Positions 24,186-32,847 of a DNA stretch of 64,000 nt are shown one piece after another. The notes beneath the pieces were generated by a model. That model did no database searches, was not told the DNA's origin, and saw only the letters and a program-made list of their open reading frames with translations. The stretch comes from Promethearchaeota archaeon (GTDB lineage Archaea > Asgardarchaeota > Lokiarchaeia > Sigyniarchaeales > SOKP01). The stretch spans positions 97,538-161,537 of the forward strand of contig JAHLWS010000082.1 of NCBI GenBank assembly GCA_019057795.1, read 5' to 3'. Every line of letters starts with the position of its first letter. Positions within the stretch are counted from its first letter, which is position 1. A program made the translations under genes and the position numbers.

Positions 24186-24433
24186 ATCAGTAATCTCTTT
24201 CTCAATTGGAAATCATCATAAAGATTCTATCCATTATTGAAAAATGCTGTAATATTTAACAAATTAGCTTTTAGGAAAAAAGATATTAAATAGAAATATA
24301 TATTAATTATAGATAAACATTAATCAAAAATTTTTAAAATTAAGAGATTAAAATTACTTTTTAAAATATCAAATTATATATGTTTTTAAATAATTATATT
24401 TAAAAAATCAATAAAATATCATAAAGAATAGAA

Positions 24434-25171
24434 ATGATTGATTATAATGAAGTTTTCGATAATCCATTATTAGTAGAAGTAGTTATTGAAGCTAGATTTC
24501 CTCTTTTATTAAAGATTCCTAGAGACATTGCAGATTTTCAAGAAGCTATTAGTGAAGAATTTCCTGAAACAAATATAATTTATGATAAAAAAATATTTTT
24601 TGATTCAAAAGAAGGTTCAGAAGAAATTAGTGAAAAAGCATGGGAATTCGTAAATCCTGAAAATAAGACAAAATGCCAAGTTTTTAATCATAGATTCTCT
24701 CTATTTTCTAATACATATAAATCATGGGAAGGATATGAATCAAAAGAGGGATTTCTTGATATTTTAAAATTTAGTTTGAATAATTTTATAAAAGTATATG
24801 GTATCAAAAAATTCAACCGTTTAGGTTTAAGATATATTAACAAAATTGAATTAGAAGAAAAAAATTCTAAGTGGTTTAAGAAATATTTCATTCCTTTATT
24901 TAATCACGATAAATATAGGATTGAAGATCTTTCTCAGAATTCAGTGCGTTTAAGAGTAAAAAAACCGAATTCAGCAGAATTAACAATAATGAGTGGTTTT
25001 TTAAAACAAGATAATAAAGATTATTATATGTTAGATTTTGATGCTTATTCTCTTAATATTTTACAAGAAAATCTATATGAAACTCTTGAAAAATTACATG
25101 AGACTATATTAAAAGAATTCCATTCACTAATAACAGGAGATTGTAGAAAAAAAATGAGAGGTGAAATTTAA
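24434..25171 (+). CDS. TIGR04255 family protein
   Basis: 245 residues. The opening 'NPLLVEVVIEARFPLLLKIP' followed by 'IADFQEAISEEFPE' and the central 'RLGLRYINKIE' match the TIGR04255 family, whose members begin with P-lvEvi-eirf and have a conserved G-RYiN- motif. Their function is not established; they are patchily distributed and often sit in accessory regions next to a second small gene. No membrane segment. It is the first of three same-strand genes, and the next frame starts in its stop codon. Confidence 0.75.
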   Translation: MIDYNEVFDNPLLVEVVIEARFPLLLKIPRDIADFQEAISEEFPETNIIYDKKIFFDSKEGSEEISEKAWEFVNPENKTKCQVFNHRFSLFSNTYKSWEGYESKEGFLDILKFSLNNFIKVYGIKKFNRLGLRYINKIELEEKNSKWFKKYFIPLFNHDKYRIEDLSQNSVRLRVKKPNSAELTIMSGFLKQDNKDYYMLDFDAYSLNILQENLYETLEKLHETILKEFHSLITGDCRKKMRGEI

Positions 25172-25806
25172 TTTTAAAGACAATACATACAAGAAGAATA
25201 ATTAAACCATCTGCCGAGAAGGGAATTACTGGACAAAAAGATATTCCTGAATGGGCTGATGTTACTAAACTGTTAAAAAGAAGAGAGACTAAAAGTGAAG
25301 CGTGGCATGTTTCTTCATATAAAACTATTGCTTCATTAGGGGATATTAAATCTGCGGGATTTTCTATAGAGGTTTTCCCTGAAGAGAGTGCTTATGTCAG
25401 ATTGACTCATATTATTAGACCATCTAAATCTCAAGAATTTGAAGGATCTACTCCTGAATTTGAGCCTTTTCCAGTTATAGATTTATCAGATACTGAATAT
25501 GTTTGGATAGACATAGAAGAAGCCGATTTTTTTAATGAAATTGATTTTTTAAATCATCAATTATATGAAAAAGAGGAAATTATAAAAGATCTTGAAATTC
25601 AAGTCAAAGTATATAAAAATAAATTAAAGAGATATAAAAGAAAAATCCCCAAATTTGAAAAATTGAATCGAATAATTAAAATTAAAAATAAAATTATATC
25701 TAAGCTTGAGAAAGATATTATTGTTTATAAGGAGAATATAGATCGGTTTACTATAGACTTTTCCTTACCAGAAGGTTATTATGGTAATGAAGAGTTTAAT
25801 GAATAA
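25171..25806 (+). CDS. hypothetical partner of the TIGR04255 gene, ~211 aa, apparent ATT start
   Basis: The first ordinary start in this frame is TTG at 25402, but the frame is open and looks coding back to 25171, where ATT overlaps the TAA stop of the TIGR04255 gene (TAATT, the same geometry as the common TAATG overlap). The added N-terminus reads 'KPSAEKGITGQKDIPEWADV' and later 'EAWHVSSYKTIASLGDIKSA'. The C-terminal half is a coiled coil (about 130-200) after an acidic segment. Function unknown; tight coupling suggests it acts with the TIGR04255 protein. Confidence 0.55.
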   Translation: MLKTIHTRRIIKPSAEKGITGQKDIPEWADVTKLLKRRETKSEAWHVSSYKTIASLGDIKSAGFSIEVFPEESAYVRLTHIIRPSKSQEFEGSTPEFEPFPVIDLSDTEYVWIDIEEADFFNEIDFLNHQLYEKEEIIKDLEIQVKVYKNKLKRYKRKIPKFEKLNRIIKIKNKIISKLEKDIIVYKENIDRFTIDFSLPEGYYGNEEFNE

Positions 25807-25820
25807 TAGGCGAAATTTGT

Positions 25821-26459
25821 ATGGATTTAATAAAAAGTACTCCATTTCCAGATATATTTTGTGAACCAGAAAAGAAGAATCATATTTTTCAAGGAGATAT
25901 AATAAAATATACAAATTATATAAATACAAAACAAGAAAATCTAGGATTTATAATTTTATCAAATTCCTGTGATTTAGAAAATTTAAAAAATAAAACAATA
26001 ATATCTATTGCCCCAATATTTCCTTTTAATTTTGTTTTTGACGATATGCTCAGTGAAGCGTTTAATAGAACTAAAAAGAAAGTGGAAACATTAAAATCTT
26101 CTAAGGAAGTAATAGAACACTTTACAAATTTAGTTAGTCAATATATTTATGATGAATCAAATTATAAGAAAAAGTATACATTTCTTATTTCTCCTTTATC
26201 TAAATTCGAAAATAATCCAACAATTGCTCATATAGAACATATAACCTCAATAAAAATAACAGAATTGAAAATAATTCTTCAAAATAGAATAATATCAATT
26301 AAACCACCATGGAGAGAAAAATTGGCATTCAAAACAGGATATATATATAATAGAATCGCAACATATACCCCTAAATTCAAAGATATAAAGAAATGGTGGA
26401 TTTCTACATATAATGAAATTTTTGAAATTAAGAAAAAGGAATTGAAAAAATTCATATAA
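25821..26459 (+). CDS. hypothetical protein with SNSCDLE motif, 212 aa
   Basis: Third gene of the cassette, 14 bases after the previous one. Near residue 24 it has 'FQGDIIKY' and near 42 'LGFIILSNSCDLENLK', a pattern of an early QGD and a beta strand ending in S-[NQ]-x-C-D that I have seen in proteins of unknown function from accessory loci. The rest is lysine- and isoleucine-rich with aromatic residues late ('KPPWREKLAFKTGYIYNRIA'). It ends four bases before the stop of the convergent recombinase gene. Confidence 0.5.
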   Translation: MDLIKSTPFPDIFCEPEKKNHIFQGDIIKYTNYINTKQENLGFIILSNSCDLENLKNKTIISIAPIFPFNFVFDDMLSEAFNRTKKKVETLKSSKEVIEHFTNLVSQYIYDESNYKKKYTFLISPLSKFENNPTIAHIEHITSIKITELKIILQNRIISIKPPWREKLAFKTGYIYNRIATYTPKFKDIKKWWISTYNEIFEIKKKELKKFI

Positions 26460-26462
26460 AAT

Positions 26463-27377
26463 TCAGAGGTTTATATCTTGGTATGGATACCACCTATCAT
26501 ATAACTCTATAAATTGCTTATAATTCAACTTCACATAAGATTCTACATTTACATCTTTAACCTTATGGTTTAGCAGTATTTTTCGGTCTTCATTTGGACA
26601 ACCCATTAATTTTCTGAAAGTATTTAATGTTCTCCTGAATGTATGACATGTAATTGTTTTCTTTATTTCTAAATCATCTAAAACATGCTTTAAATAAGCA
26701 TTAAACTGTCTTTCTGTATATCTCTTAGATTGAGTTGATAAAAATAACGCTTTTGTTTTAACATTTTTTAATTTGCGTTCTTTAAGATAAAGTTTTAGAA
26801 ATTTAGCTAACTCTTTAGAAATATAATATACCTTTTTTCCTGTTTTACCCATTGTTTTAATAAATCTCTTTTCCAAATTTATTTCATTGTAATCAATATT
26901 TATTAATTCTCCTTTTCGCATTCCTGTTTCAGAAAAAATCCTAAATATGAGATAATATTTGAAATGTCGTAATTTTAAATAATCTAAAATATCTTTTACT
27001 TCCTCTTTAGTCATTACAATATCTTTATTTGTTTCAGGTTCTTTATGATTAATCCCATTCCAATTAATTGAATGTTTAGGTATAATGACAATAAATTTAT
27101 ATTTTCTATAATATTCCATGCAAAAGTTAAGAAAGCTAATTATTAATGTCCATTTTGTCTTTTTTGTTCCTAAGCTGATTGTTTCAAGATGTTTTAAATA
27201 ATCAAAATAATCTATAAGAATATCTGTATTAATATCAAAGATATGTCCTTTATGACCAAAATATTTAGGATTAAAAAAATAGTTTAATGATGATTTTCTT
27301 GTTTTAACTGATTGATTAGAATGTCTATAATGATTAAGATATTTGCTTATTATTGTATTATTCATAGGTTTATTCAT
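26463..27377 (-). CDS. tyrosine recombinase / integrase
   Basis: 304 residues. The N-terminal core-binding (SAM-like) half begins 'IISKYLNHYRHSNQSVKTRK'. The catalytic half carries R154 in 'SETGMRKGEL', a candidate lysine near 'GKTGKK', H245-x-x-R248 in 'CHTFRRT', H271 and the nucleophile Y281 in 'VNVESYVKLNY'. All catalytic residues are present, so it should be active in site-specific recombination. It overlaps its upstream partner by ATGA. A broken copy of its 3' end lies 2.5 kb to the left, with a three-gene cassette between. Confidence 0.9.
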   Translation of the reverse strand: MNKPMNNTIISKYLNHYRHSNQSVKTRKSSLNYFFNPKYFGHKGHIFDINTDILIDYFDYLKHLETISLGTKKTKWTLIISFLNFCMEYYRKYKFIVIIPKHSINWNGINHKEPETNKDIVMTKEEVKDILDYLKLRHFKYYLIFRIFSETGMRKGELINIDYNEINLEKRFIKTMGKTGKKVYYISKELAKFLKLYLKERKLKNVKTKALFLSTQSKRYTERQFNAYLKHVLDDLEIKKTITCHTFRRTLNTFRKLMGCPNEDRKILLNHKVKDVNVESYVKLNYKQFIELYDRWYPYQDINL

Positions 27378-27874
27378 TTCAGTTTATACCTCCCTCTTGG
27401 TGTCAGTTCAATTAATCCTTCTTCATGTAATTCAGTAATTATAGAAAATACAATTTCTTTATCCAAATTAGTTTTTTCAATTATTTCTTTTGGGTTTAAT
27501 GTATTATGAGCTTTCAATAAATTAATTATAGTATCTTTTGCTGTAGAATCTGCTTTTATTGAGAATTTCTTAATCAATCTTAAAGTATTATTCATTTCGT
27601 TAATCTTATTTGTTCTTTCTAAGGTTAATTCTTGTAATTCCATAATCTTTTTAGTATTCTGAGTTAATTGTTCTAATATTACAGGATTAAACTGAAAATT
27701 TGATGTAGTTTGAAATAATTCGGGGTTCTCTAATTTCCGAACATAATCAAAGATAGCTATGCGACAAAAATCAGACATACTAGTATGCTTTTCTTTAGCT
27801 AAATCGTTGATTTTATCTTTCTCATCCTGACTCAGAGAAATCTGAATAAAAATTCTTTTATTTCCATTTGACAT
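27374..27874 (-). CDS. RHH plus winged-helix regulator coupled to the recombinase
   Basis: 166 residues. The N-terminus 'KRIFIQISLSQDEKDKINDL' with 'TSMSDFCRIAIFDYV' is a ribbon-helix-helix-like fold. A coiled middle (about 60-105) follows, and the C-terminal 55 residues form a winged helix ('LKAHNTLNPKEIIEKTNLDK', 'IITELHEEGLIELTPRGRYK'). Start and end arrangement (its stop region overlaps the recombinase ATG) shows one transcript with the recombinase. It probably represses the pair or helps as a recombination directionality factor. Confidence 0.65.
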   Translation of the reverse strand: MSNGNKRIFIQISLSQDEKDKINDLAKEKHTSMSDFCRIAIFDYVRKLENPELFQTTSNFQFNPVILEQLTQNTKKIMELQELTLERTNKINEMNNTLRLIKKFSIKADSTAKDTIINLLKAHNTLNPKEIIEKTNLDKEIVFSIITELHEEGLIELTPRGRYKLK

Positions 27875-27998
27875 TTTTTTTAAACTCTAAAATTAATTTT
27901 TATTATAATAATAGCAACACACTCATATAAATGTTATGAAAATTTATATGATAACCACTCTTTCACGAACTTAGATCATATATTAAAAATATTTTAGT

Positions 27999-29012
27999 TT
28001 AGTCGAAATACGTCTTTACAGCGTGTACAAAAGATTTTATGTTTTTTATAGGTGTGTCTCCAGTAATTTCACATCCTGGTGCGACTATAAAGCGTGGATC
28101 ACCTCTACTTGCATTTAAAGCTGCGTGAACTGCTACTTCAATTTCTTTTGGTGTGCCAGATGGAAGTAATTTAACATGATCAATATTTCCAGCCACACCT
28201 ATCTTATGATCAAACAATTCTTGGGTTTTAGTAATGTCAACATATGGTCCAATGCTCAATGTATTTAACCTATCAATTTTTTTAAGATAAGGCGCAACAA
28301 CATTTAGATGTGACGTTATCTTTCCACACATATGAAGGATATTATAGTCATACACATTAAGGATCTCAGGTAGATAATCTATACTGAATTCTTTTACATG
28401 AGTAGGTCTCAACATCTGAAGATCATGTTCACAGATTACAAAGATTGTTGCTCCAGCTTCTTTCAAAACAGAAATGTACTCCTTAATTATTTCAATAGTT
28501 CGTTTGACTATTTGGTGTACAAAATTAGGGTTTTTTACTAGCCTTCTTATCAAAGCTTTATAAGGCATTAGCTGTAAGCTAAAAGTTATTGGTCCCGTCA
28601 TGAAAGCTGCTACAGGGACATTAGCTTCCTCGGCAAGAATTCGCGTGCCTTCAATCAAAACTCTTGTACTTTCTGTTAACATGAAATCTGGTATTTCTAA
28701 TCTTTCTAAATCACTCTCTGATTCAATCACATATTTGGTAATCCAGGGGTTTTTATTAGGCGGATAAGTAACTTCTGCCCCACAAGCTTCGGCAACCGGC
28801 CAGCTTGGTTCAACCTGAATTGTTGTTATATCATAACCATACAAATCCAATGCTTTTAGGTGAGCATTTGCAGCTTTTTTCGCATCCTTATACATACTAT
28901 TATAAGTCAGCCTATTTATGATCCCCGCATGATCCCCGATTTGGGGAAATACTGGTGGTCGATCAACTGAACGACCTTTCAAAGCAGCAAAAATACGATC
29001 AAATGAATCCAT
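27999..29012 (-). CDS. UroD-family methylcobamide:coenzyme methyltransferase (MtaA/MtbA-like)
   Basis: 337 residues of the uroporphyrinogen decarboxylase-like TIM barrel. The zinc site of MtaA/MtbA/CmuA-type enzymes is seen as H227-x-C229 in 'ILHMCGKIT' and C314 in 'IVAPGCEI'. Such proteins move a methyl group from a corrinoid protein to a thiol such as coenzyme M. In a non-methanogen Asgard the acceptor is uncertain. A cognate corrinoid protein and a second UroD-like protein lie 2-3 kb upstream on the same strand. True UroD of haem synthesis is unlikely because it lacks this zinc site. Confidence 0.85.
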   Translation of the reverse strand: MDSFDRIFAALKGRSVDRPPVFPQIGDHAGIINRLTYNSMYKDAKKAANAHLKALDLYGYDITTIQVEPSWPVAEACGAEVTYPPNKNPWITKYVIESESDLERLEIPDFMLTESTRVLIEGTRILAEEANVPVAAFMTGPITFSLQLMPYKALIRRLVKNPNFVHQIVKRTIEIIKEYISVLKEAGATIFVICEHDLQMLRPTHVKEFSIDYLPEILNVYDYNILHMCGKITSHLNVVAPYLKKIDRLNTLSIGPYVDITKTQELFDHKIGVAGNIDHVKLLPSGTPKEIEVAVHAALNASRGDPRFIVAPGCEITGDTPIKNIKSFVHAVKTYFD

Positions 29013-29121
29013 TATGTATAATATTCACTTTAATTTATAAAAATAAAAATTAGAGACTAAATAAATCTAATATTTTTAAATAATTAAATATAAAATATTC
29101 TGAAGTTTTCTACTTCTGAAG

Positions 29122-29682
29122 ATGCCATTCTTTCAAATAAAATATGACGATGTTTATTTTGATCCTAAAGTTCAGGAGATGTGTATTTCACCTAGTTTTA
29201 AGTGTCCTTTTTATGAGCATTCGTGGAGTTGTCCTCCAAATTCACCTTATCTTGAAAAAGCTATGTCAACTTACACAGAATTTTATTTAATCTACTCTAC
29301 ATTTGATCTAGAAGAATACATAAAGAAAGAAAAGGAAAAGACAAACAGATCAGAATTTTTCATTAAAAACACATTTTTGCTCACCAAAAGTTTCGAATTA
29401 AATGATTTGGAAACTGAATTCGATAAATTCTTAACCCAATATAATAAAAAGTATAAAAAACGACTTCTTTTGTACGATGGGACATGTAAATACTGTAAAA
29501 TTCAAAACGCGGGAAATTGCACCTTTGATTCTGGCGAACCATGCCGTTTTCCAAGAATGATAAGATATTCTATGGAAGCTGTAGGGATTGAAGTTATAAG
29601 GACAGTACTTGAACTGAATTTGGATGTTAAGTATCCCTCCAATAAATATTCATTTAGATTTGGCTTAGTTTGCTTTAAATAA
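29122..29682 (+). CDS. DUF2284 metal-binding protein
   Basis: 186 residues with the DUF2284 pattern: 'SPSFKCPFYEHSWSCPPNSP' near the start, a helical middle, then 'GTCKYCKIQNAGNC' and 'EPCRFPRMIRYSMEAVGIEV'. The eight or so cysteines probably hold an iron-sulfur or zinc cluster. Members are frequent in anaerobic archaea near corrinoid methyltransferase and reductive genes; the role is not established. It lies between the two methyltransferase genes but on the opposite strand. Confidence 0.8.
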   Translation: MPFFQIKYDDVYFDPKVQEMCISPSFKCPFYEHSWSCPPNSPYLEKAMSTYTEFYLIYSTFDLEEYIKKEKEKTNRSEFFIKNTFLLTKSFELNDLETEFDKFLTQYNKKYKKRLLLYDGTCKYCKIQNAGNCTFDSGEPCRFPRMIRYSMEAVGIEVIRTVLELNLDVKYPSNKYSFRFGLVCFK

Positions 29683-29705
29683 AAAAAAAAATAAAATTAA
29701 AGTAA

Positions 29706-30974
29706 TTAATATTTTCCGTATTCCATTACAGCTTCAGTCATCGCTTTTACGTTTTCTACTTTCGCGTCGCCCATTCCATTAAATTCGGTTGTTACTATGT
29801 AACCCCCGCCAGGTTTGTACTTGTTTATCGTTTCTTTCATGTGATCTTTGACCTGTTGGGGCGTTCCACTAATGAGAAGTGATGAAAGGATGCCACCAGC
29901 GATACAATATTTATCTCCTACAACTTCTTTTACTTTTGATAGGTCTGTTTTATCAAACCAAAGAATTACTTTCCCTTCCGGAAGTTCCGTAAGAGTGTCT
30001 AATAAATGATCCATACGGCCTTGGAAGCATAAAAGAGGCGTAAAATCTGCTTCAATTAATTCGTTGACAATTCTTTTTATATAAGGGAAATGGAATTCCC
30101 TATATTGTTCAGGTGATAAATATGTATTATACCACGTCGGGCAGAACACCCTACGAGAGCCTGTTGTTTGCTTTGAGATAGCACCTGTCAATTTCCCCAC
30201 CGCTGCTAGTACGCCAGTTAAGGCATCACAAGCTGCTTTGACTTTCTCGGGCATTCTATAGAGATCTAATGTAAGTTTATCAAAATCTCTTAACCATGCT
30301 CCAATAAAATCTAATGGATTTGGAGTCAAAGCTAAATACCATGGAAGCCAAGCCTCTTCTTTCATTTTCCCAATAAATTCCCCGAAAAAAGCTGGAAATT
30401 TAGCAAGTTCTTGACCCATCTTTAATAAAGTACCTACTCCTGTTGGAGAATCTAAATTTGCTAAATTCTTATATGCTCTCGGCACAACGGTTTTCATGAG
30501 AAATTCAAAGGGTTGCTCTATAAGGCTATCGTATTCATCATCGTTCATAACGGGCTTGTCCATAACGAATTGTGATTCAACATTTTTTCCTACTTCTCTA
30601 CCTGGATTTGAAGAGTAAACATCAGCTAAAATATCGTGTGATGCACCTCCAGCTAGAACGGAAGAGACAGCAACTCCTATAGCTAAATCGGCATCATATC
30701 CTGCTAACGCTAGTCCCAGAGGTACGCTTTCAAATGATCGAAGGGAATTATATCCATCCCAGTTAAAATCTCTAGCGAATTTAGCCATGACTTCTATGTA
30801 TTTATTATTATCATGGAACATATCCTCATAACTTACTCCAGCATATTTTGCGGGAAAATAAGTCGTGTTTATCGCTATAGGAACTCTATCCGGTTCTTTT
30901 GCTGCTGCTGCGGTTTCTAATCTCTCTAATTTCGCTTTATAAATTTCTTCAGCATTGTCCATTATTCTAGGCAC
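29706..30974 (-). CDS. UroD-family protein, probable substrate:corrinoid methyltransferase
   Basis: 422 residues, longer than usual for the family because of an extra N-terminal and central helical part. The C-terminal barrel is recognisable ('YLSPEQYREFHFPYIKRIV', 'GGILSSLLISGTPQQVKDHM', 'KPGGGYIVTTEFNGMGDAKV'). The HxC...C zinc ligands of MtaA are absent; the matching place reads 'CFQGRMDHLL'. That suggests it acts on the substrate side, loading methyl groups onto the corrinoid protein whose gene overlaps its start by eight bases. The substrate is unknown. Confidence 0.75.
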   Translation of the reverse strand: MPRIMDNAEEIYKAKLERLETAAAAKEPDRVPIAINTTYFPAKYAGVSYEDMFHDNNKYIEVMAKFARDFNWDGYNSLRSFESVPLGLALAGYDADLAIGVAVSSVLAGGASHDILADVYSSNPGREVGKNVESQFVMDKPVMNDDEYDSLIEQPFEFLMKTVVPRAYKNLANLDSPTGVGTLLKMGQELAKFPAFFGEFIGKMKEEAWLPWYLALTPNPLDFIGAWLRDFDKLTLDLYRMPEKVKAACDALTGVLAAVGKLTGAISKQTTGSRRVFCPTWYNTYLSPEQYREFHFPYIKRIVNELIEADFTPLLCFQGRMDHLLDTLTELPEGKVILWFDKTDLSKVKEVVGDKYCIAGGILSSLLISGTPQQVKDHMKETINKYKPGGGYIVTTEFNGMGDAKVENVKAMTEAVMEYGKY

Positions 30975-31590
30975 CTCCTACCCAATTTTTGATTATTTTT
31001 ACACCATCTATTACATCATTAACCCAAGCATCCGCCCCTACATAATCACAAACACTCTGATCCGTCCGTTCTCCTCCAATTATGACTTTTACTTTCTCTC
31101 TTAAATTACCACTTGCAATTGTTTCTATAGCATTCTTCATAGGCTCTATTGATAATGTAAGCAACCCACTCATACCTACAACAAGTGGATTATGTTCTTT
31201 AATCGCATCTACAAATTTCTGAGCGGGAACATCTACACCTAAATCAATAACCTCAAAACCTTCAGCTTTTAAGAAGTTAATTGCTATATCTTTCCCTATA
31301 TTATGTATGTCTCCCTCTACTGTTCCTATGACTACCTTTCCCAAACTTTCAGTAGCAGCTCCAACTAATTTTGGCATTAATAGTTCCATAGCTTGATTGA
31401 AAATCTCTCCTGCCATAATTAGGTCTGTTAAAAATATTGTATCACCAGATCCTTTGCCTATCTCTGTCATACCTATTCTACATGCTTCCAAAACTTTGAT
31501 GGGATCTTCACCAGCATCAAGTTTTTCTTTTACTAATTTTAAAACCTTTTCTTCCTCTAAATTTGTAATTGCTTCAGATATTTCATTCAT
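30967..31590 (-). CDS. corrinoid protein (methyltransferase cognate B12-binding protein)
   Basis: 207 residues. A helical cap domain (about 1-80, ending 'AMELLMPKLV') is followed by a Rossmann-like B12 domain with the lower-ligand motif D94-x-H96-x-x-G99 in 'VEGDIHNIGKDI', then 'VIDLGVDVPAQKFVDAIKEH' and 'VVGMSGLLTLSI'. This is the MtaC/MtbC/MttC type. It carries a methyl group between two methyltransferases. It is the first gene of a transcript that continues into the 422-residue UroD-family protein. Confidence 0.92.
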   Translation of the reverse strand: MNEISEAITNLEEEKVLKLVKEKLDAGEDPIKVLEACRIGMTEIGKGSGDTIFLTDLIMAGEIFNQAMELLMPKLVGAATESLGKVVIGTVEGDIHNIGKDIAINFLKAEGFEVIDLGVDVPAQKFVDAIKEHNPLVVGMSGLLTLSIEPMKNAIETIASGNLREKVKVIIGGERTDQSVCDYVGADAWVNDVIDGVKIIKNWVGGA

Positions 31591-31836
31591 ACTTATTTTA
31601 CCTCACTTTAAGTTAATATTATAATACGAAAAAAAGTATTGCATTCGAATTTTTTTTTTAGGCTTTAAACTTTTTTCTTATATCTCATAAATAGGAAACT
31701 TATCCTATTAAATAAATTTTACCAGATTTGAAGTCTAGTTAAACATTTATCAATATTCAATAAGCTTTGCATAAAAATTGAAGATATTTCCCCAATATCG
31801 AGTTTTTTAGAAACTTTTTCAGGAGAATATTAAATT

Positions 31837-32175
31837 TTAGTATTCACGCCAAGTATATTTACACTTAATGCATCTAAAAAAAGATGTACTTGGTTCGTCG
31901 GCACTTCGAGTTTGTTCTTGCCAAGCCTCTGCTTCTCTATAACCGCATTTTGGACAATCTTGCTTAACTTTTAGGTGGACAGAAATTTTATCTTCTTCTG
32001 AGACAATAATTAGATTTTTTTCTAAAGCTTCTTTTTTTCTATTAATAATCTCGTTAATTTGTTCTATGCTTTGCTCTAATTCTTTTTGATAACCACACTT
32101 ACAAGCTAAAGTTGATTTTCCATCCAAAACTTCTTTACGTAAAAGACTTGAACATTCCGGACAAAATTCGACCAT
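31837..32175 (-). CDS. tfs: transcription factor S (TFS)
   Basis: 112 residues with two zinc ribbons: N-terminal C5, C8, C25, C27 and C-terminal C74, C77, C102, C105. The C-terminal hairpin carries the catalytic acidic pair D93-E94 in 'TRSADEPSTSFF', so this is the RNA-cleavage-stimulating TFS1 type (archaeal TFIIS/Rpb9 relative), which rescues backtracked RNA polymerase. The length is normal. It lies on the strand opposite to PCNA, close to the replication genes, as in several other archaea. Confidence 0.95.
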   Translation of the reverse strand: MVEFCPECSSLLRKEVLDGKSTLACKCGYQKELEQSIEQINEIINRKKEALEKNLIIVSEEDKISVHLKVKQDCPKCGYREAEAWQEQTRSADEPSTSFFRCIKCKYTWREY

Positions 32176-32350
32176 TTAATCACAGTTAAACTTATTATTG
32201 TTCCTTAACTTTTCTAAATAAGCATATCTAATAAAATTTTTGCTTTTAAAAGATTATTTACTTTAAGAAATTAGAAATTAACTAATTCTAACAAGTTTGC
32301 TATATTTTTTATTGAAAATCAGAATCATTTTAGATAGTTTATGGATAAAA

Positions 32351-32674
32351 TTAAACTAATTTTAACTCTTTTTTGATTTCATACAGCTTTAGATAATATT
32401 CAAAGTTAAGATTACTTTTATCTTGTATAATTTCTGCTTCTACTTCCTTTTCTCCTTCTATCTTAAAGTTTAACTTACCAATAACATTAATTAGATTATT
32501 TATTTGAAAAGGATATTCAACTGCTTGTATATCGACCTTTATTTCTTCAGTTTTATCGTTCAAAATAATGTAGTCATTTTCAACGATATCCTTAACGTAA
32601 CCCGTTATTTGAATTCGAATATCGGAGTTTTTTATATCTTTAATCGTCCTTTGAATTGCAACGTCGCGAACCAT
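32351..32674 (-). CDS. OB-fold protein, possibly RPA small-subunit-like
   Basis: 107 residues with the alternating strand pattern of an OB fold: 'DIRIQITGYVKDIVENDYII', 'LNDKTEEIKVDI', 'INNLINVIGKLNFKI' and a late helix 'FEYYLKLYEIKKEL'. The strand-turn-strand plus C-terminal helix resembles replication protein A small subunit (Rpa14/Rfa3-like) or a related single-strand DNA-binding protein. The position directly upstream of PCNA, on the other strand, supports a replication role. No zinc finger is present. Confidence 0.6.
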   Translation of the reverse strand: MVRDVAIQRTIKDIKNSDIRIQITGYVKDIVENDYIILNDKTEEIKVDIQAVEYPFQINNLINVIGKLNFKIEGEKEVEAEIIQDKSNLNFEYYLKLYEIKKELKLV

Positions 32675-32847
32675 TTTATTAGGAATTTTTTTTTTTTTAT
32701 ATAGATCTAAAAATTTATGGGGGCTATAAATAATTAATTCAAAAATTACAAATAAGTATTATTAAAGGTCTAATACTGAATTTTATAAATATTGGTAATA
32801 AAACAATATTATTATAAATTAGCAATCAATAAAAGTACTGATTAAAT

